64,000 bases of DNA from Galaxea fascicularis (GCA_948470475.1 OX419342.1:27634854-27698853), one strand, 5' to 3'. Positions 13,101 to 20,777 are shown, counted from the first letter of the stretch. The notes: generated by a model from the sequence alone, not told the origin. Numbers and translations are program-made.

Positions 13101-16100
13101 CTCGCTATAAACTGGTACCTGTAAAAAAGTCAAGATAAAACATAATAATAATAATAATAATAATATATTATTATTATTATTGAATTTTAGAATTATTTAT
13201 TTTTATTATTTTTGAATTTTTGAGTCCGATAGCTTATTTTATTGAATTGAAATGTTTTTAATTCAAATTGATTGTTTTTTTTAGTTTAATCTACTCTTTC
13301 TAAGTTTGGCTGAGTGCTTGTTAAATCGACAGGAATTGCAAAACAGTGTCCTTTTAATACTTGTAGAACAGGATGCTTTTTTAAGACATGTACCTGTAAT
13401 TTTACTGTTTTTTGATCTTTTTAGAATGTTGTATGTATTACCTTAGTTGTTATTAAAGTTGAATTTTTTCTAAAAAAAATTATTATTATTATGTTTTATC
13501 ACTCACTAAAAACTGGTGCCTATAAGAAAGTGAAGATAAAACCAAAATGCCTGTCTACTCAATTGAAACCTTTTGAGCAGAGCTTTGTTGTGTACTGTTT
13601 AAAATCATGCTATTGACCAGTTCTAACCTCCAAGTCCATAAATGTAACCACTCAAGTAAAACCTACGCGTGGGGTGAGAAGTCCTTTATTGTGATGATAT
13701 TAATCATACTGAAATGGTAGGCCTTGTCATAATGCGTGACGCGTGACACGCATGCGGACTGAACGTTGTGTCTTTGAACTTCGGAACCGCATGCTTGCGA
13801 GCAGCTTTTCGACTCGGATCTTATGACATGGTGTCAGGAAGTAAAACAGTCTAAAACATGGATAGTTTTCACAAGCCCAGCGCTTTGAGTTTCGAAGGAA
13901 ACACATCAGAAAATTGGCGGAGATTTAAACAGCAGTTTGATATCTACATAACCGCTTCGGTATGCGAAAAGAAAGACGATGCGGTCAAGATTGCTATATT
14001 GCTAAACTTTGCAGGAGAAGACGCCATTGAGGTCTTCAACACGTTTCAGTTTGCCGAAGGCGACGAGAAAAAGCTGGATAAAGTCCTTGAGCAGTTTGAA
14101 CAGTACTGTAACCCCAGGAAGAACGTAGTGTTCGAGCGACATCAGTTTTGGCAGATAACACAGAAAGATTCCGAAACCGTGGATCACTTTATCACACGTT
14201 TGAAAAACAAGGTGAAATCTTGCGAGTACCCGCCGCCGGTTGATGACATGCTGCGAGACAAGTTCGTGTTTAGTATAAGAGATCTACAAGTGAAGGAGCG
14301 ATTACTGAGGGAAGAGAAACTTACACTGGAGAAAGCGATTTCTATGGCAAGATCATCCGAGGCTTCGAAAGAACAGATTAAAGCGATGGGGCCAAAGGAG
14401 CAAAACAATGAAACTCGGAGCGTCAATGAAATTCGAGCAGGCAGTGGTGACAGACAGAAAAAAAATTCTTCGCGTCGACCGAGGCCAGGTTCGGGATCAC
14501 AAAAAGGAAAGTGCACGTTTTGTGGTTCTTCTCACTCGTGGGGTTCTTGTCCAGCTTTCGGCAAAACGTGTGATTACTGCCAGAAGAAGGATCATTTTGC
14601 TAATGTTTGCCGAAAGAGACTGCAGGATTTTGGCGGGAAAACTGTACACGCAGTCGCCGATTTGTTGACCTTTTCAGTGGATTCTAGTGATGAATGCCCT
14701 TCCCAAGATGAGTGGCACGTGTCGTTCAAGATCGCCGATACCAATGTGAATTTCAAAATAGATTCGGGGGCTGATTGTAATGTCATTTCCAAGTCATTGT
14801 TTGACTGACTTCCAGTGGATCCTAAACAGGCCCGCCAGTGCAAAGCCAAGCTCAAAGTGTATGACGGACGTCGAATCACACCCAGCGGGAAGGTCAGCCT
14901 AACCTGTGAGTACAAAGGAAAATTCACAGTTATAGACTTTGTACTTGTTGAGCAAGAGCTACCATCCATTCTTGGATTGAAGTCAAGTCTTGATTTAGGC
15001 CTGATAAAGAGAATTTACCGCCTTGAAGAGGAGAACCTAGAATCCGAGTATGCAGACGTGTTCAAGGGCCTGGGTGAGATTAAAGGCGTCCAGCACAAGA
15101 TTCAAATTGATCCCAATGCCACCCCTGTTGTGCACCCTCCCCGTAAGGTTCCTGTGGCCCTTCGTGAACCTCTTAAAGAGGAACTTAAGAGAATGGAGCA
15201 GCTGGGAGTCATTAAGAAATGTACAGAGCCCACTGCCTGGGTACACAGTCTCGTAGTTGCCAAGAAGAAGAACAAAAAGCTCAGAGTGTGTATGGATCCT
15301 AGCGACCTCAATCGTGCCGTCATGCGAGAACATTTTCCCATGCAGACCGTGGAAGATGTGATAAGCAGAATGCCCAATGCAAAGGTGTTCAGTGTCCTGG
15401 ATGCTAACCATAGCTTTTGGCAGGTTAAACTATCCAAGGACAGTAGCAAGCTAGCTACCTTTAACAGCCCATTTGGCCGGTATAGTTACACACGACTGCC
15501 ATTTGGGATAGCATCGGCCCCAGAAGTCTTCCAGAATGTTATGTCCCATTTGTTTCAGGACATTGAAGGTGTTGAGGTAATTGTGGATGATCTTGTTGTG
15601 TGGGGGGAAGATGTGGAGCAGCATGATGTGAGGCTTAGACAGGTGTTGGACTGCTGTCGAGAGAGCAACCTTAAGCTTAACAAGGAGAAATGCCATTTTC
15701 GAGTATCTGAGGTTAATTATGTGGGCCACGTGTTGAGTGCAGATGGTGTTAAACCAGACCCCAAGAAAGTTGAAGCCATCGTCGCCATGCCAAACCCAGC
15801 CAGTCGTGAAGACCTACAGAGATTCCTAGGTGTGGTAACCTATTTGTCTAAGTTCATCCCAAACATGTCTCAGAAGAGCGCTCCACTCCGCCAGTTACTC
15901 CAGAAAGATGTTGAATGGTCCTGGGGAAAAGCAGAAGATGATGCATTTACAAGCCTGAAAATTTCAATCTCCTCAGCTCCAGTCCTCAAGTTCTTTGACC
16001 CGAAAGAACCAGTAACCCTGTCTGTTGATGCAAGCTCAAAAGGTGTTGGTGCAGTCCTTCTGCAGAATGACCGCCCGGTTGCTTTCGCATCCAAAGCCCT

Positions 16101-19100
16101 GACTCCAAGCCAAGAAAACTATGCACAAATTGAAAAAGAAATGCTGGCCATCGTCTTTGGGTGCGAACGATTTCATGATTATTTGTATGGGCAACGAGAG
16201 ATTACTGTTGAAAGTGATCATAAACCGTTGGAAGCGATTTTGAAAAAGCCCATTCATCAAGCTCCCCTCCATCTTCAAAAGATGATTATCAGGATTAAGC
16301 CTTATGCAGTCAAAGTTAAATACCTACCTGGCAGCCATCTTGTTTTAGCTGATGCGCTTTCCAGAGCTTTCTTACCCAGCACAGCTGTTGATCAACCTGA
16401 CGAGTTTGAAATTGATGTGTTGGACTCTGAAAAGTTGTCTGAGAGTATGTTTGACAAGTTGAAAGATGAGACTAAGAATGACCCTGAACTTCAACAGTTG
16501 CAGAAAGTTGTCATGAGTGGCTGGCCGCAGACCAAAGCAGAAACACCCGTCGAGACAAGGCCTTACTGGAACTACCGAGATGAAATCAGCTGCTACGAGG
16601 GGATAATGTTCAAGGGTGACCGAATAATTGTTCCCCACAGCTTGCGACCTGAAATTCTTCAACGCATACACGCCGCTCACTTGGGAATAGAGAAATGCAG
16701 AGCGCGAGCCAGAAGTGCAGTGTTTTGGCCAGGTATTAATAGTGCAATCGACGAGTTGGTATCCAAGTGCAGTACCTGTCAGCAACACCAGCGAAGCAAT
16801 CAGAGAGAGCCTTTGATTCCTCAAGAGGTCCCTGAAAGACCCTGGGCGACAGTTGCAGCAGACATTTTCTACTATAAAGGGAGAGACTACCTGCTCGTAG
16901 TTGACTATTATTCAAAGTATCCTGAAGTAGCTCGTCTATCCAGTAAGAATAGCGAAGCAGTTATCTTGCCAATGAAAGATATGTTTGCACGCCATGGGAT
17001 CCCAGAGAGGCTAATCGCAGACAACATGCCTTTCAACAGTGTGAAATTTAAGGACTTTGCCAGTAGTTGGGAGATAGAAGTGGTAACCTCAAGTCCGCAC
17101 TACCCCAAGTCTAATGGTCTCGTGGAAAGAAACGTACAGACCGTTAAGCAGTTACTAAGAAAAGCTGATGAGTCCAAACAGGATGCATTCCTCGCTCTAT
17201 TAGAGTTCCGTAATTCCCCTATCAGTGGAATGGATGAATCCCCAGCACAACTCCTGATGAGTAGAAAGCTTAGAACAAGACTACCGACCTCCAAGAGTCT
17301 CCTAGATCCGCAGCCTCAGCCTAATTCTCAGGTTCGTCACAATCTGCTGACACGTCAACAAGGCCAGAAAGCATTCTATGACCGTGGCACTCGACCACTT
17401 TCCAAACTACACGAGGGTGAACCTGTGCGAATGAAGCGGGGACGGGAATGGACACCTGCGGTGATCGTCCAAAAACATCAGGCTCCTCGTTCCTACATTG
17501 TGGAGACCCCGGATGGAACACAGATGCGTCGAAATCGTTTCCACCTTCAGCCGACCAAGGTGGAGGCTTTTCCAACCCCGAGCCCAGCTTGGGAATCAGT
17601 AGCCATTGATGAGTCAAATCAATGTATACAACCAAACACGGATGCTGGTATTGAAATGCCAGAGATGGAATCACAGCCAGACATTCCCCAAGCGAGTCAA
17701 CCAGTCAGAAAAAGTCCACAGCGTCTCATTGAAACTATGCAGTGAACTGATTGCACGTTTAAACTGAATGAACCTTTGGGTGATTTTGTATTTTTATACA
17801 CCCAAAACCTTTCAGACAGTTCGCATCTATTTTTATTTATTTAAGAAGAGGAGATGTCATAATGCGTGACGCGTGACACGCATGCGGACTGAACGTTGTG
17901 TCTTTGAACTTCGGAATCGCATGCTTGCGAGCAGCTTTTCGACTCGGATCTTATGACAGGCCTGTTAATGCAGGCTGGTAAAAAGGGATTTTTTTCCAGC
18001 TACACAAACAGCACCTACTTTTACAGTAAAATAAAGTTGACAATATTGTGATTGGGGAAAAAATATAACTAGAAACAGAAGAACCTCTAAATTTAGTAGC
18101 ACCCATGCCTGGGTGGTTACAAGTGATATTTATGGAAGAGAAAACTCACAGAACTCTCTCCTCCTTGGGAACTCATTCCATTGTTCTCTAACATCTCCCT
18201 TAACTCTGGCAAAGAACAGTTCTTCTGTAAATCATCTCTGACTTTCCAAAAAAGTTTACTTTGTTCCTAGTTAAAACAAAATCAGCATTAGGGAATATTA
18301 TCATGAATACCTGACTGGCGTGGGGACAACTGGCAGAACGTTGAGGGCAAGAGCTGTTTTACACTGATGCATGCAAATAAACGGTGAGGAGATGATTGCC
18401 TAATGCTAACTGCATTTTCCTTGGTAGCTTGGAAACCATGATGAAGGACAGACAGACCTTGAGCTGTTTCTCAATCTCATCCTCTTCAGCTGTCTTCTTC
18501 CTCTTTGCATCAGTTTCATCTACTGCCGCAGCTTTCCTCTTACCCCCCTTTCCCTTCTTCCTTCCTCCAGATCCAAGCTTACTCTTCAACAAATCCTTTT
18601 CTTCCGTCTTCAGTTTGCTGAATCCAGTGAATGACTCAGCTGTTACACTTGCATCTACTCCTAAAGACTCACGACTTTCAATGAAACAGTCAACATGATG
18701 CCACCAAGGAATTGGGACTCCTGCAGGCGCGTTGGAGTCAGCATCAGGCTCCTGGACTTTTGCAAGACGAAGCTCTCCCTAAAATCAAGCACAGTTAGAG
18801 GTATGTACACTTGTACGAAACAGTCTTCTAACCTTATCTACTGGCAATGACAATGACAATGATAATGACAACAAAGACGCCTATTAAGATGATGGTAGAA
18901 ATCATGATGCAATGAGATACAAAGTTCACCTTGTTTCTTTGTTTAAAATTTCTCTTAATGCACAATTGTAAGTCAGAGAAAGAGCCAGGGAAAAAGGCAA
19001 GCTAGAAAACAGTTAACCCAAAGACTAAATAACCAGATAAACAAGGTATGTTATAAAACCCATTCTGGTATAGTAGATTTACTTCCTCGCGCATGATAAT

Positions 19101-20777
19101 GTGTATGTTGCAGTTAAAAACTAAATTCAGGTAAAAAAATTTCAGCCTAGGTTGAAAATCAATTTCCTTTGTCCTAACCCTAATTTTGAATAATTAGGGT
19201 TAGGGGACAAAGGGATTTGAGAATCAACCTACATTTAAAATTTTTACCTGAATTTAATTTTTAACTGCAACATATACATGTATGTTGTGATTCAGATTCT
19301 TTTCTGCTTTAAAAATTTTAATTTTTGTTTTCTTTGGTCTCAGATTATGGTGATGGCTCTGAGACAAAGGAAAATCAAAATTTAACTGATTTGAAAATTT
19401 TTATATCAAAGTAAAAAATAAAACCTCAACATAACATTATATATATATATACTTTGCACAATGAAGATTCGGCTTTCCTTTTAACGCTTTATTCGAAACC
19501 CGACGCGTTTCAGCTTACGCCTTCATCAGGGGTCTAGACTCATTGAATTCGTTACAAATGTGCCTTAATTGGTTAATTGTATGATGTAATACAATTGAGG
19601 TTATATATATATATATATATATATATCTGTGTGTGTATGTGTGTGTGTGGATTCAATGTTACAAATAAATCCCAGTCATAAGGAAGCTTCACCTTATCAA
19701 TTTGCTCTTTACAGTTCTTGCATTTACTCCGGCTAGACTTAGCATACTCCACCAACAAGTCATCTGAGGCACTGCTTGTTACAGGAATAGGAGCACCACT
19801 CTTCTCTTCTTCCCCTCCAACTTTTGCCTTTACTTTCTGTTGGTCCTCCCATCGCAGTGAATCAAAGCCTGTAATGTCAGTGACGGTTTTCGCATTGTTC
19901 TTTTTAAAGAAACAACTGAAGTGAAACCAGTTGGGTATCTGGAGGTGAAAGAAGAATAAATTAATTTCAAAGCGTTTTAAAATCAAAGCACAGACAGTAC
20001 ATGCATACAATGAGATGAAAGTGACAGGAGTTAATACCAAATGTTATGATCCAGTTTTTTAGCACTGCACTGATTACAAAAGCATGGGTGGGTGTGCACT
20101 CATAGAGTATTTCAATGATATAAACAGATACTATGGGGCTTATTAATACCCCTTCCACTCAGCGACTACCGCAAATCACCCCCCCCCCCCCCCCCCCACT
20201 CCCCTCCGATGCCAAAAAATCCAAGATGAACCCACGTGGACGAGCAAAAAGCTGACAACTCAGATTTACATCATTCCCATCTAACCCCACTGTATGTTAG
20301 CCCAGAACGAACAGCTTCCTTAACGTCTTTAAATAGCGGCATGGGTGCACGGTCAACAGCTGGAAATACCGCATCAGATGTTTCCGTGAAACAAACATGT
20401 GATCGATCCTAAAACAACGTATAAACCTTCGCTTCCTTTAAAGCTACTGTATGGCTCTACTTCGACTACAGCATCTTCATTACCTTGCCATCAAAGTGGG
20501 GTGACTGCAAAATAGAAAAGCAAAAGATAACACGTAAATGAAAAACGATTAAACCTAATAAGCTTTGTCGAAACCAGGGTGCAAATTATCACACCAAATT
20601 TATCGAGATTAAGCTCCCTTCTGACTTCGGTATCGATAAAGAAATTCAAATAAGTATCATTACCTGGACCATCTTGGCCACCCGAAGGCTGTCCTTTGCG
20701 ATGTTGTCCCTGCAAAGCTTACATGCGGACCGATTCGACTTCGCATACTCGGCTTTGAATGGAAGATCATCAGCCAT
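1004..20777 (-). CDS. PARP1: Poly(ADP-ribose) polymerase 1 (PARP1), partial at its C-terminus
   Basis: Nuclear DNA-break sensor that uses NAD+ to build poly(ADP-ribose) on itself and chromatin proteins. Coding exons in transcript order: 20664-20777, 20484-20504, 19693-19938, 18458-18778, 18150-18266, 12882-12964, 12446-12568, 11781-11882, 11504-11591, 10738-10825, 10259-10407, 9493-9568, 9285-9344, 8856-8988, 8289-8349, 7813-7873, 6803-7005, 5818-5901, 5534-5656, 4689-4817, 4448-4546, 3201-3353, 2579-2615, 1598-1611, 1004-1080. All have GT-AG borders and consistent phase, giving about 920 codons against roughly 1010 for animal PARP1. Domain order is Zn1, Zn2, Zn3/PADR1, BRCT, WGR, helical domain, ART. 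The start is the ATG before [14 protein letters not shown], matching the Zn1 N-terminus. The last exon(s), with the catalytic Glu, are not visible and presumably lie beyond the left edge. Introns hold a Gypsy element, SINEs and MITEs. Confidence 0.95.
1151..1306. repeat. Long near-perfect hairpin (foldback element)
   Basis: The left arm (about 1151-1215) and right arm (about 1240-1306) are near-perfect reverse complements, e.g. 'accatattcgtattctcgg' on the left and its complement on the right, around a loop of roughly 25 bases. It lies in PARP1 intron 24. It is probably a small MITE and would form a long RNA hairpin in the pre-mRNA. Confidence 0.85.
1367..1542 (-). mobile_element. tRNA-derived SINE, family A, copy 1
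   Basis: On the minus strand the head has a box A-like GGCTCAGTTGGTAGAGC and a box B-like GGTTCAAGCCC, as in a tRNA. It is followed by a tail shared with the copy at 48509-48860, including 'ctgaggagaaagtgcttcct' and 'tctcggataagga'. The shared non-tRNA tail shows this is a SINE rather than a functional tRNA gene. It lies in PARP1 intron 24. Confidence 0.85.
1700..1960 (+). repeat. Dispersed repeat, partner of 5070-5260
   Basis: Segments such as 'tttttagtaatcaagagggc' and 'caatggccaacgtgattca' recur in reverse complement at 5070-5260. Both copies are in PARP1 introns. No coding content was seen and the ends are approximate. Confidence 0.7.
2066..2156. repeat. Two adjacent hairpins
   Basis: The first stem pairs 'gacagcgttctgtc' with 'gacagaacgctatc' around a short loop. 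The second pairs 'gctgaaattgc' with 'gcaatttcagc'. They are directly adjacent, inside a PARP1 intron. They may be part of a MITE whose ends were not resolved. Confidence 0.6.
3395..3906. mobile_element. Tc1/mariner-type MITE with TA target duplication
   Basis: It is flanked by TA (3393-3394 and 3907-3908). The terminal inverted repeats begin CAGTAAAAACCCGCG and end CGCGGGTTTTTACTG. Internal sub-repeats of 'aacaggttcttat' occur. It encodes no transposase. It is inserted in the intron just downstream of PARP1 exon 22, about 195 bases upstream of 3201 on the opposite side of that exon. Confidence 0.85.
4448..7005 (-). CDS. PARP1: PARP1 exons 17-21: helical regulatory domain
   Basis: Exons 6803-7005, 5818-5901, 5534-5656, 4689-4817 and 4448-4546 encode [71 protein letters not shown] and [15 protein letters not shown] in order. 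This all-helical domain blocks NAD+ access until DNA binding unfolds it. It is highly conserved and unbroken here. A 51-bp direct repeat brackets an inserted AT-rich segment 49 bp upstream of exon 17. Confidence 0.95.
5070..5260 (-). repeat. Dispersed repeat, inverted copy of 1700-1960
   Basis: It is the reverse complement of the repeat at 1700-1960, with shared blocks around 'gaatcacgttggccattg' and 'gccctcttgattactaaaa'. It is inserted in the PARP1 intron between exons 19 and 20. Confidence 0.7.
7054..7428. repeat. 51-bp direct repeat flanking an AT-rich segment with 53-bp tandem copies
   Basis: Positions 7054-7104 and 7378-7428 are identical over 51 bases ('atcttcgcaaaccaaacttt' onward). 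Between them are three tandem copies of a 53-54 bp unit (about 7240-7380) containing 'taaattaacggctaaat', which is itself partly palindromic. This may be a recombined or long-duplication insertion in PARP1 intron 16. Confidence 0.8.
7813..8988 (-). CDS. PARP1: PARP1 exons 14-16: WGR domain
   Basis: Exon 8856-8988 encodes [20 protein letters not shown]. Exon 8289-8349 encodes [17 protein letters not shown] with the signature Trp-Gly-Arg. Exon 7813-7873 encodes [18 protein letters not shown]. Together they form a full WGR domain, which contacts the 5' end at a DNA break and transmits the signal to the catalytic part. The 61-nt WGR exon joins its neighbours in phase. Confidence 0.93.
9285..10825 (-). 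CDS. PARP1: PARP1 exons 10-13: BRCT and linker
   Basis: Exons 10738-10825, 10259-10407, 9493-9568 and 9285-9344. Exon 10 encodes [14 protein letters not shown], the second strand and helix of the BRCT fold. Exon 11 encodes [13 protein letters not shown] and SIVPWGSKK, matching the C-terminal half. Exons 12 and 13 encode a lysine-rich linker ending in [10 protein letters not shown], a conserved lead-in to the WGR domain. In the family this region is the main automodification segment. Confidence 0.9.
10127..10162 (+). repeat. (GAT)n microsatellite
   Basis: About a dozen GAT/ATG triplets in a row in a PARP1 intron. An ATC-rich stretch follows at about 10185-10205. Confidence 0.9.
11062..11300. 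mobile_element. MITE with long terminal inverted repeats
   Basis: The left end 'ggcccggttgttcgaaagc' and right end 'gctttccaacaaccggggcc' are imperfect inverted repeats, continuing inward with 'gctaatccaggatta' against 'taatcctggatta'-type pairing. It is about 239 bp with no coding capacity, in the PARP1 intron between exons 9 and 10. A target duplication was not clear. Confidence 0.75.
11504..18266 (-). CDS. PARP1: PARP1 exons 5-9: PADR1/zinc finger 3 and start of BRCT
   Basis: Exons 18150-18266, 12882-12964, 12446-12568, 11781-11882 and 11504-11591. Exon 6 has LLPCKEC and exon 7 has YWCTGN and TAWTKC, the four cysteines of the third zinc-binding fold that couples break binding to catalysis. 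Exon 8 has the KKRKRIFP stretch that follows it in other PARP1 proteins. Exon 9 begins the BRCT domain ([14 protein letters not shown]). The intron between exons 5 and 6 is about 5.2 kb because a 4.2-kb Gypsy element sits in it; without it the intron would be about 1 kb. Confidence 0.92.
12224..12405 (-). mobile_element. tRNA-derived SINE, family C, copy 1
   Basis: On the minus strand a tRNA-like head (box A-like TGGCACAGGGTTGAGATC, box B-like GGTTTGATTCC) precedes a conserved body containing 'ctctactctgctccgagagg' and a CTCTGGTTTTCCCCTCT core. A second copy is at the right edge (63868-64000). It lies in a PARP1 intron. Confidence 0.75.
13143..13490. repeat. AT-rich region with (AAT)n tracts
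   Basis: (AAT)n and its complement (ATT)n lie back to back at 13143-13182, followed by an AT-rich stretch and another short ATT tract near 13480-13490. It is intronic. Confidence 0.7.
13725..13828 (+). repeat. 5' LTR of Gypsy element
   Basis: 104 bp bounded by TGTCATAA and TTATGACA, which are reverse complements. It differs from the 3' LTR only at 13787 (C here, T at 17917). Confidence 0.95.
13829..13842 (+). other. Primer-binding site
   Basis: TGGTGTCAGGAAGT follows the 5' LTR directly. It resembles the complement of a tRNA-Leu 3' end (TGGTGTCAGAAGT) with one extra G. Assignment to a specific tRNA is inference. Confidence 0.6.
13858..14808 (+). CDS. Gypsy Gag and N-terminal protease
   Basis: 316 codons. 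The N-terminal part is a retrotransposon capsid-type Gag (residues about 1-200) without the matrix features of retroviruses. A basic serine-rich linker follows, then two zinc knuckles: [13 protein letters not shown] (a shortened CX2CX3HX4C form) and [14 protein letters not shown] (CX2CX4HX4C). The reading then enters the aspartic protease, with the active-site motif DSGAD at about residues 303-307. It stops 10 codons later at TGA (14806-14808), in the same frame as the pol ORF. The start is the first ATG after the primer-binding site. Confidence 0.92.
   Translation: MDSFHKPSALSFEGNTSENWRRFKQQFDIYITASVCEKKDDAVKIAILLNFAGEDAIEVFNTFQFAEGDEKKLDKVLEQFEQYCNPRKNVVFERHQFWQITQKDSETVDHFITRLKNKVKSCEYPPPVDDMLRDKFVFSIRDLQVKERLLREEKLTLEKAISMARSSEASKEQIKAMGPKEQNNETRSVNEIRAGSGDRQKKNSSRRPRPGSGSQKGKCTFCGSSHSWGSCPAFGKTCDYCQKKDHFANVCRKRLQDFGGKTVHAVADLLTFSVDSSDECPSQDEWHVSFKIADTNVNFKIDSGADCNVISKSLFD
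14809..17745 (+). CDS. Gypsy Pol: rest of protease, reverse transcriptase, RNase H, integrase
   Basis: Continues in the same frame after the TGA, about 978 codons to the stop at 17743-17745. The first residues complete the protease fold ([13 protein letters not shown]). Reverse transcriptase has [22 protein letters not shown] and the catalytic [10 protein letters not shown]. RNase H has [14 protein letters not shown] and ESDHKPLE. Integrase has an HHCC zinc site (HAAHLG to CSTC), then catalytic Asp in ADIF, Asp in ADNM and Glu in NGLVERN. The C-terminal tail has a GPY/F-like WTPAVI to NRFHLQP stretch and no obvious chromodomain. All catalytic residues are present, so apart from the TGA the element looks intact. 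No independent ATG was chosen. Confidence 0.92.
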   Translation, partial: LPVDPKQARQCKAKLKVYDGRRITPSGKVSLTCEYKGKFTVIDFVLVEQELPSILGLKSSLDLGLIKRIYRLEEENLESEYADVFKGLGEIKGVQHKIQIDPNATPVVHPPRKVPVALREPLKEELKRMEQLGVIKKCTEPTAWVHSLVVAKKKNKKLRVCMDPSDLNRAVMREHFPMQTVEDVISRMPNAKVFSVLDANHSFWQVKLSKDSSKLATFNSPFGRYSYTRLPFGIASAPEVFQNVMSHLFQDIEGVEVIVDDLVVWGEDVEQHDVRLRQVLDCCRESNLKLNKEKCHFRVSEVNYVGHVLSADGVKPDPKKVEAIVAMPNPASREDLQRFLGVVTYLSKFIPNMSQKSAPLRQLLQKDVEWSWGKAEDDAFTSLKISISSAPVLKFFDPKEPVTLSVDASSKGVGAVLLQNDRPVAFASKALTPSQENYAQIEKEMLAIVFGCERFHDYLYGQREITVESDHKPLEAILKKPIHQAPLHLQKMIIRIKPYAVKVKYLPGSHLVLADALSRAFLPSTAVDQPDEFEIDVLDSEKLSESMFDKLKDETKNDPELQQLQKVVMSGWPQTKAETPVETRPYWNYRDEISCYEGIMFKGDRIIVPHSLRPEILQRIHAAHLGIEKCRARARSAVFWPGINSAIDELVSKCSTCQQHQRSNQREPLIPQEVPERPWATVAADIFYYKGRDYLLVVDYYSKYPEVARLSSKNSEAVILPMKDMFARHGIPERLIADNMPFNSVKFKDFASSWEIEVVTSSPHYPKSNGLVERNVQTVKQLLRKADESKQDAFLALLEFRNSPISGMDESPAQLLMSRKLRTRLPTSKSLLDPQPQPNSQVRHNLLTRQQGQKAFYDRGTRPLSKLHEGEPVRMKRGREWTPAVIVQKHQAPRSYIVETPDGTQMRRNRFHLQPTKVEAFPTPSPAWESVAIDESNQCIQPNTDAGIEMPEMESQPDIPQASQPVRKSPQRLIETMQ
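17843..17854 (+). other. Polypurine tract
   Basis: AAGAAGAGGAGA abuts the 3' LTR directly, the expected plus-strand priming site. Confidence 0.85.
17855..17958 (+). repeat. 3' LTR of Gypsy element
   Basis: 104 bp, one substitution from the 5' LTR (T at 17917), followed by the GGCCT target duplication. Confidence 0.95.
18458..20777 (-). CDS. PARP1: PARP1 exons 1-4: zinc fingers 1 and 2, basic region
   Basis: Exon 1 carries CKLC (residues 19-22). A 21-nt exon at 20484-20504 encodes SPHFDGK. Exon 3 supplies the HFSC half of Zn1 (residues 51-54) and the CKNC half of Zn2 (118-121). Exon 4 supplies HVDC (155-158), so both C2HC fingers are complete; these recognise DNA strand breaks in the family. 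After Zn2 comes a lysine/arginine-rich stretch, a likely nuclear localisation signal. It is interrupted by DETD at residues 214-217 (18509-18520), where vertebrate PARP1 has its DEVD caspase site. Confidence 0.95.
19101..19278. repeat. Long hairpin with telomere-like core
   Basis: The left arm begins 'gtatgttgcagttaaaaac' and the right arm ends with its near complement 'tttttaactgcaacatatac'. The inner arms carry 'ttgtcctaaccctaat' and 'attagggttaggggacaa', so TTAGGG-like sequence sits at the hairpin tip. It is a foldback element in the PARP1 intron between exons 3 and 4. Confidence 0.8.
19439..19652. repeat. AT and GT dinucleotide repeats
   Basis: (AT)n at 19439-19453 and about 19602-19626, then a (TG)n-like tract to about 19650. 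They bracket hammerhead-like motif 1. Confidence 0.85.
19495..19536 (-). ncRNA. Hammerhead-ribozyme-like motif 1
   Basis: On the minus strand: a stem I strand, CTGATGA (19523-19529), a short stem II with GTAA loop, GAAA (19508-19511), palindromic ACGCGT, then C at 19502 as the expected cleavage position. Stem I pairs 19530-19535 with 19496-19501 (six pairs, one G-U). The palindromic stem III is the type that works as a dimer. Stem II is weak at two to three pairs. The fold is inferred; no activity is shown. Confidence 0.55.
20179..20198 (+). repeat. Poly-C tract
   Basis: About 19 consecutive C residues in PARP1 intron 2. Confidence 0.9.

Larger units (their letters stand above)
13725..17958 (+). 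mobile_element. Full-length Ty3/Gypsy LTR retrotransposon
   Basis: 4234 bp with two 104-bp LTRs differing at one base, each starting TGTCATAA and ending TTATGACA. It has a 5-bp target duplication GGCCT (13720-13724 and 17959-17963), a primer-binding site after the 5' LTR and a purine-rich tract before the 3' LTR. Gag, protease, reverse transcriptase, RNase H and integrase follow in that order, the Ty3/Gypsy order. Very short LTRs and compact size resemble the Mag-type lineage (inference). It is antisense to PARP1 within intron 5. LTR near-identity points to a recent insertion. Confidence 0.95.

Noticed and set aside
14815..14817. Separate start codon (GTG) for the Gypsy pol frame
   Set aside because: Pol is in the same frame as gag across the TGA, and animal translation does not normally start at GTG; no independent start is supported.
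14184..17674. Many minus-strand open frames across the retrotransposon
   Set aside because: They are shadows of the gag-pol frame with no domains of their own.
19573..20040. 155-codon open frame as a separate gene
   Set aside because: Only 19693-19938 is coding (PARP1 exon 3); the rest is intron read-through, including AT and GT repeats.
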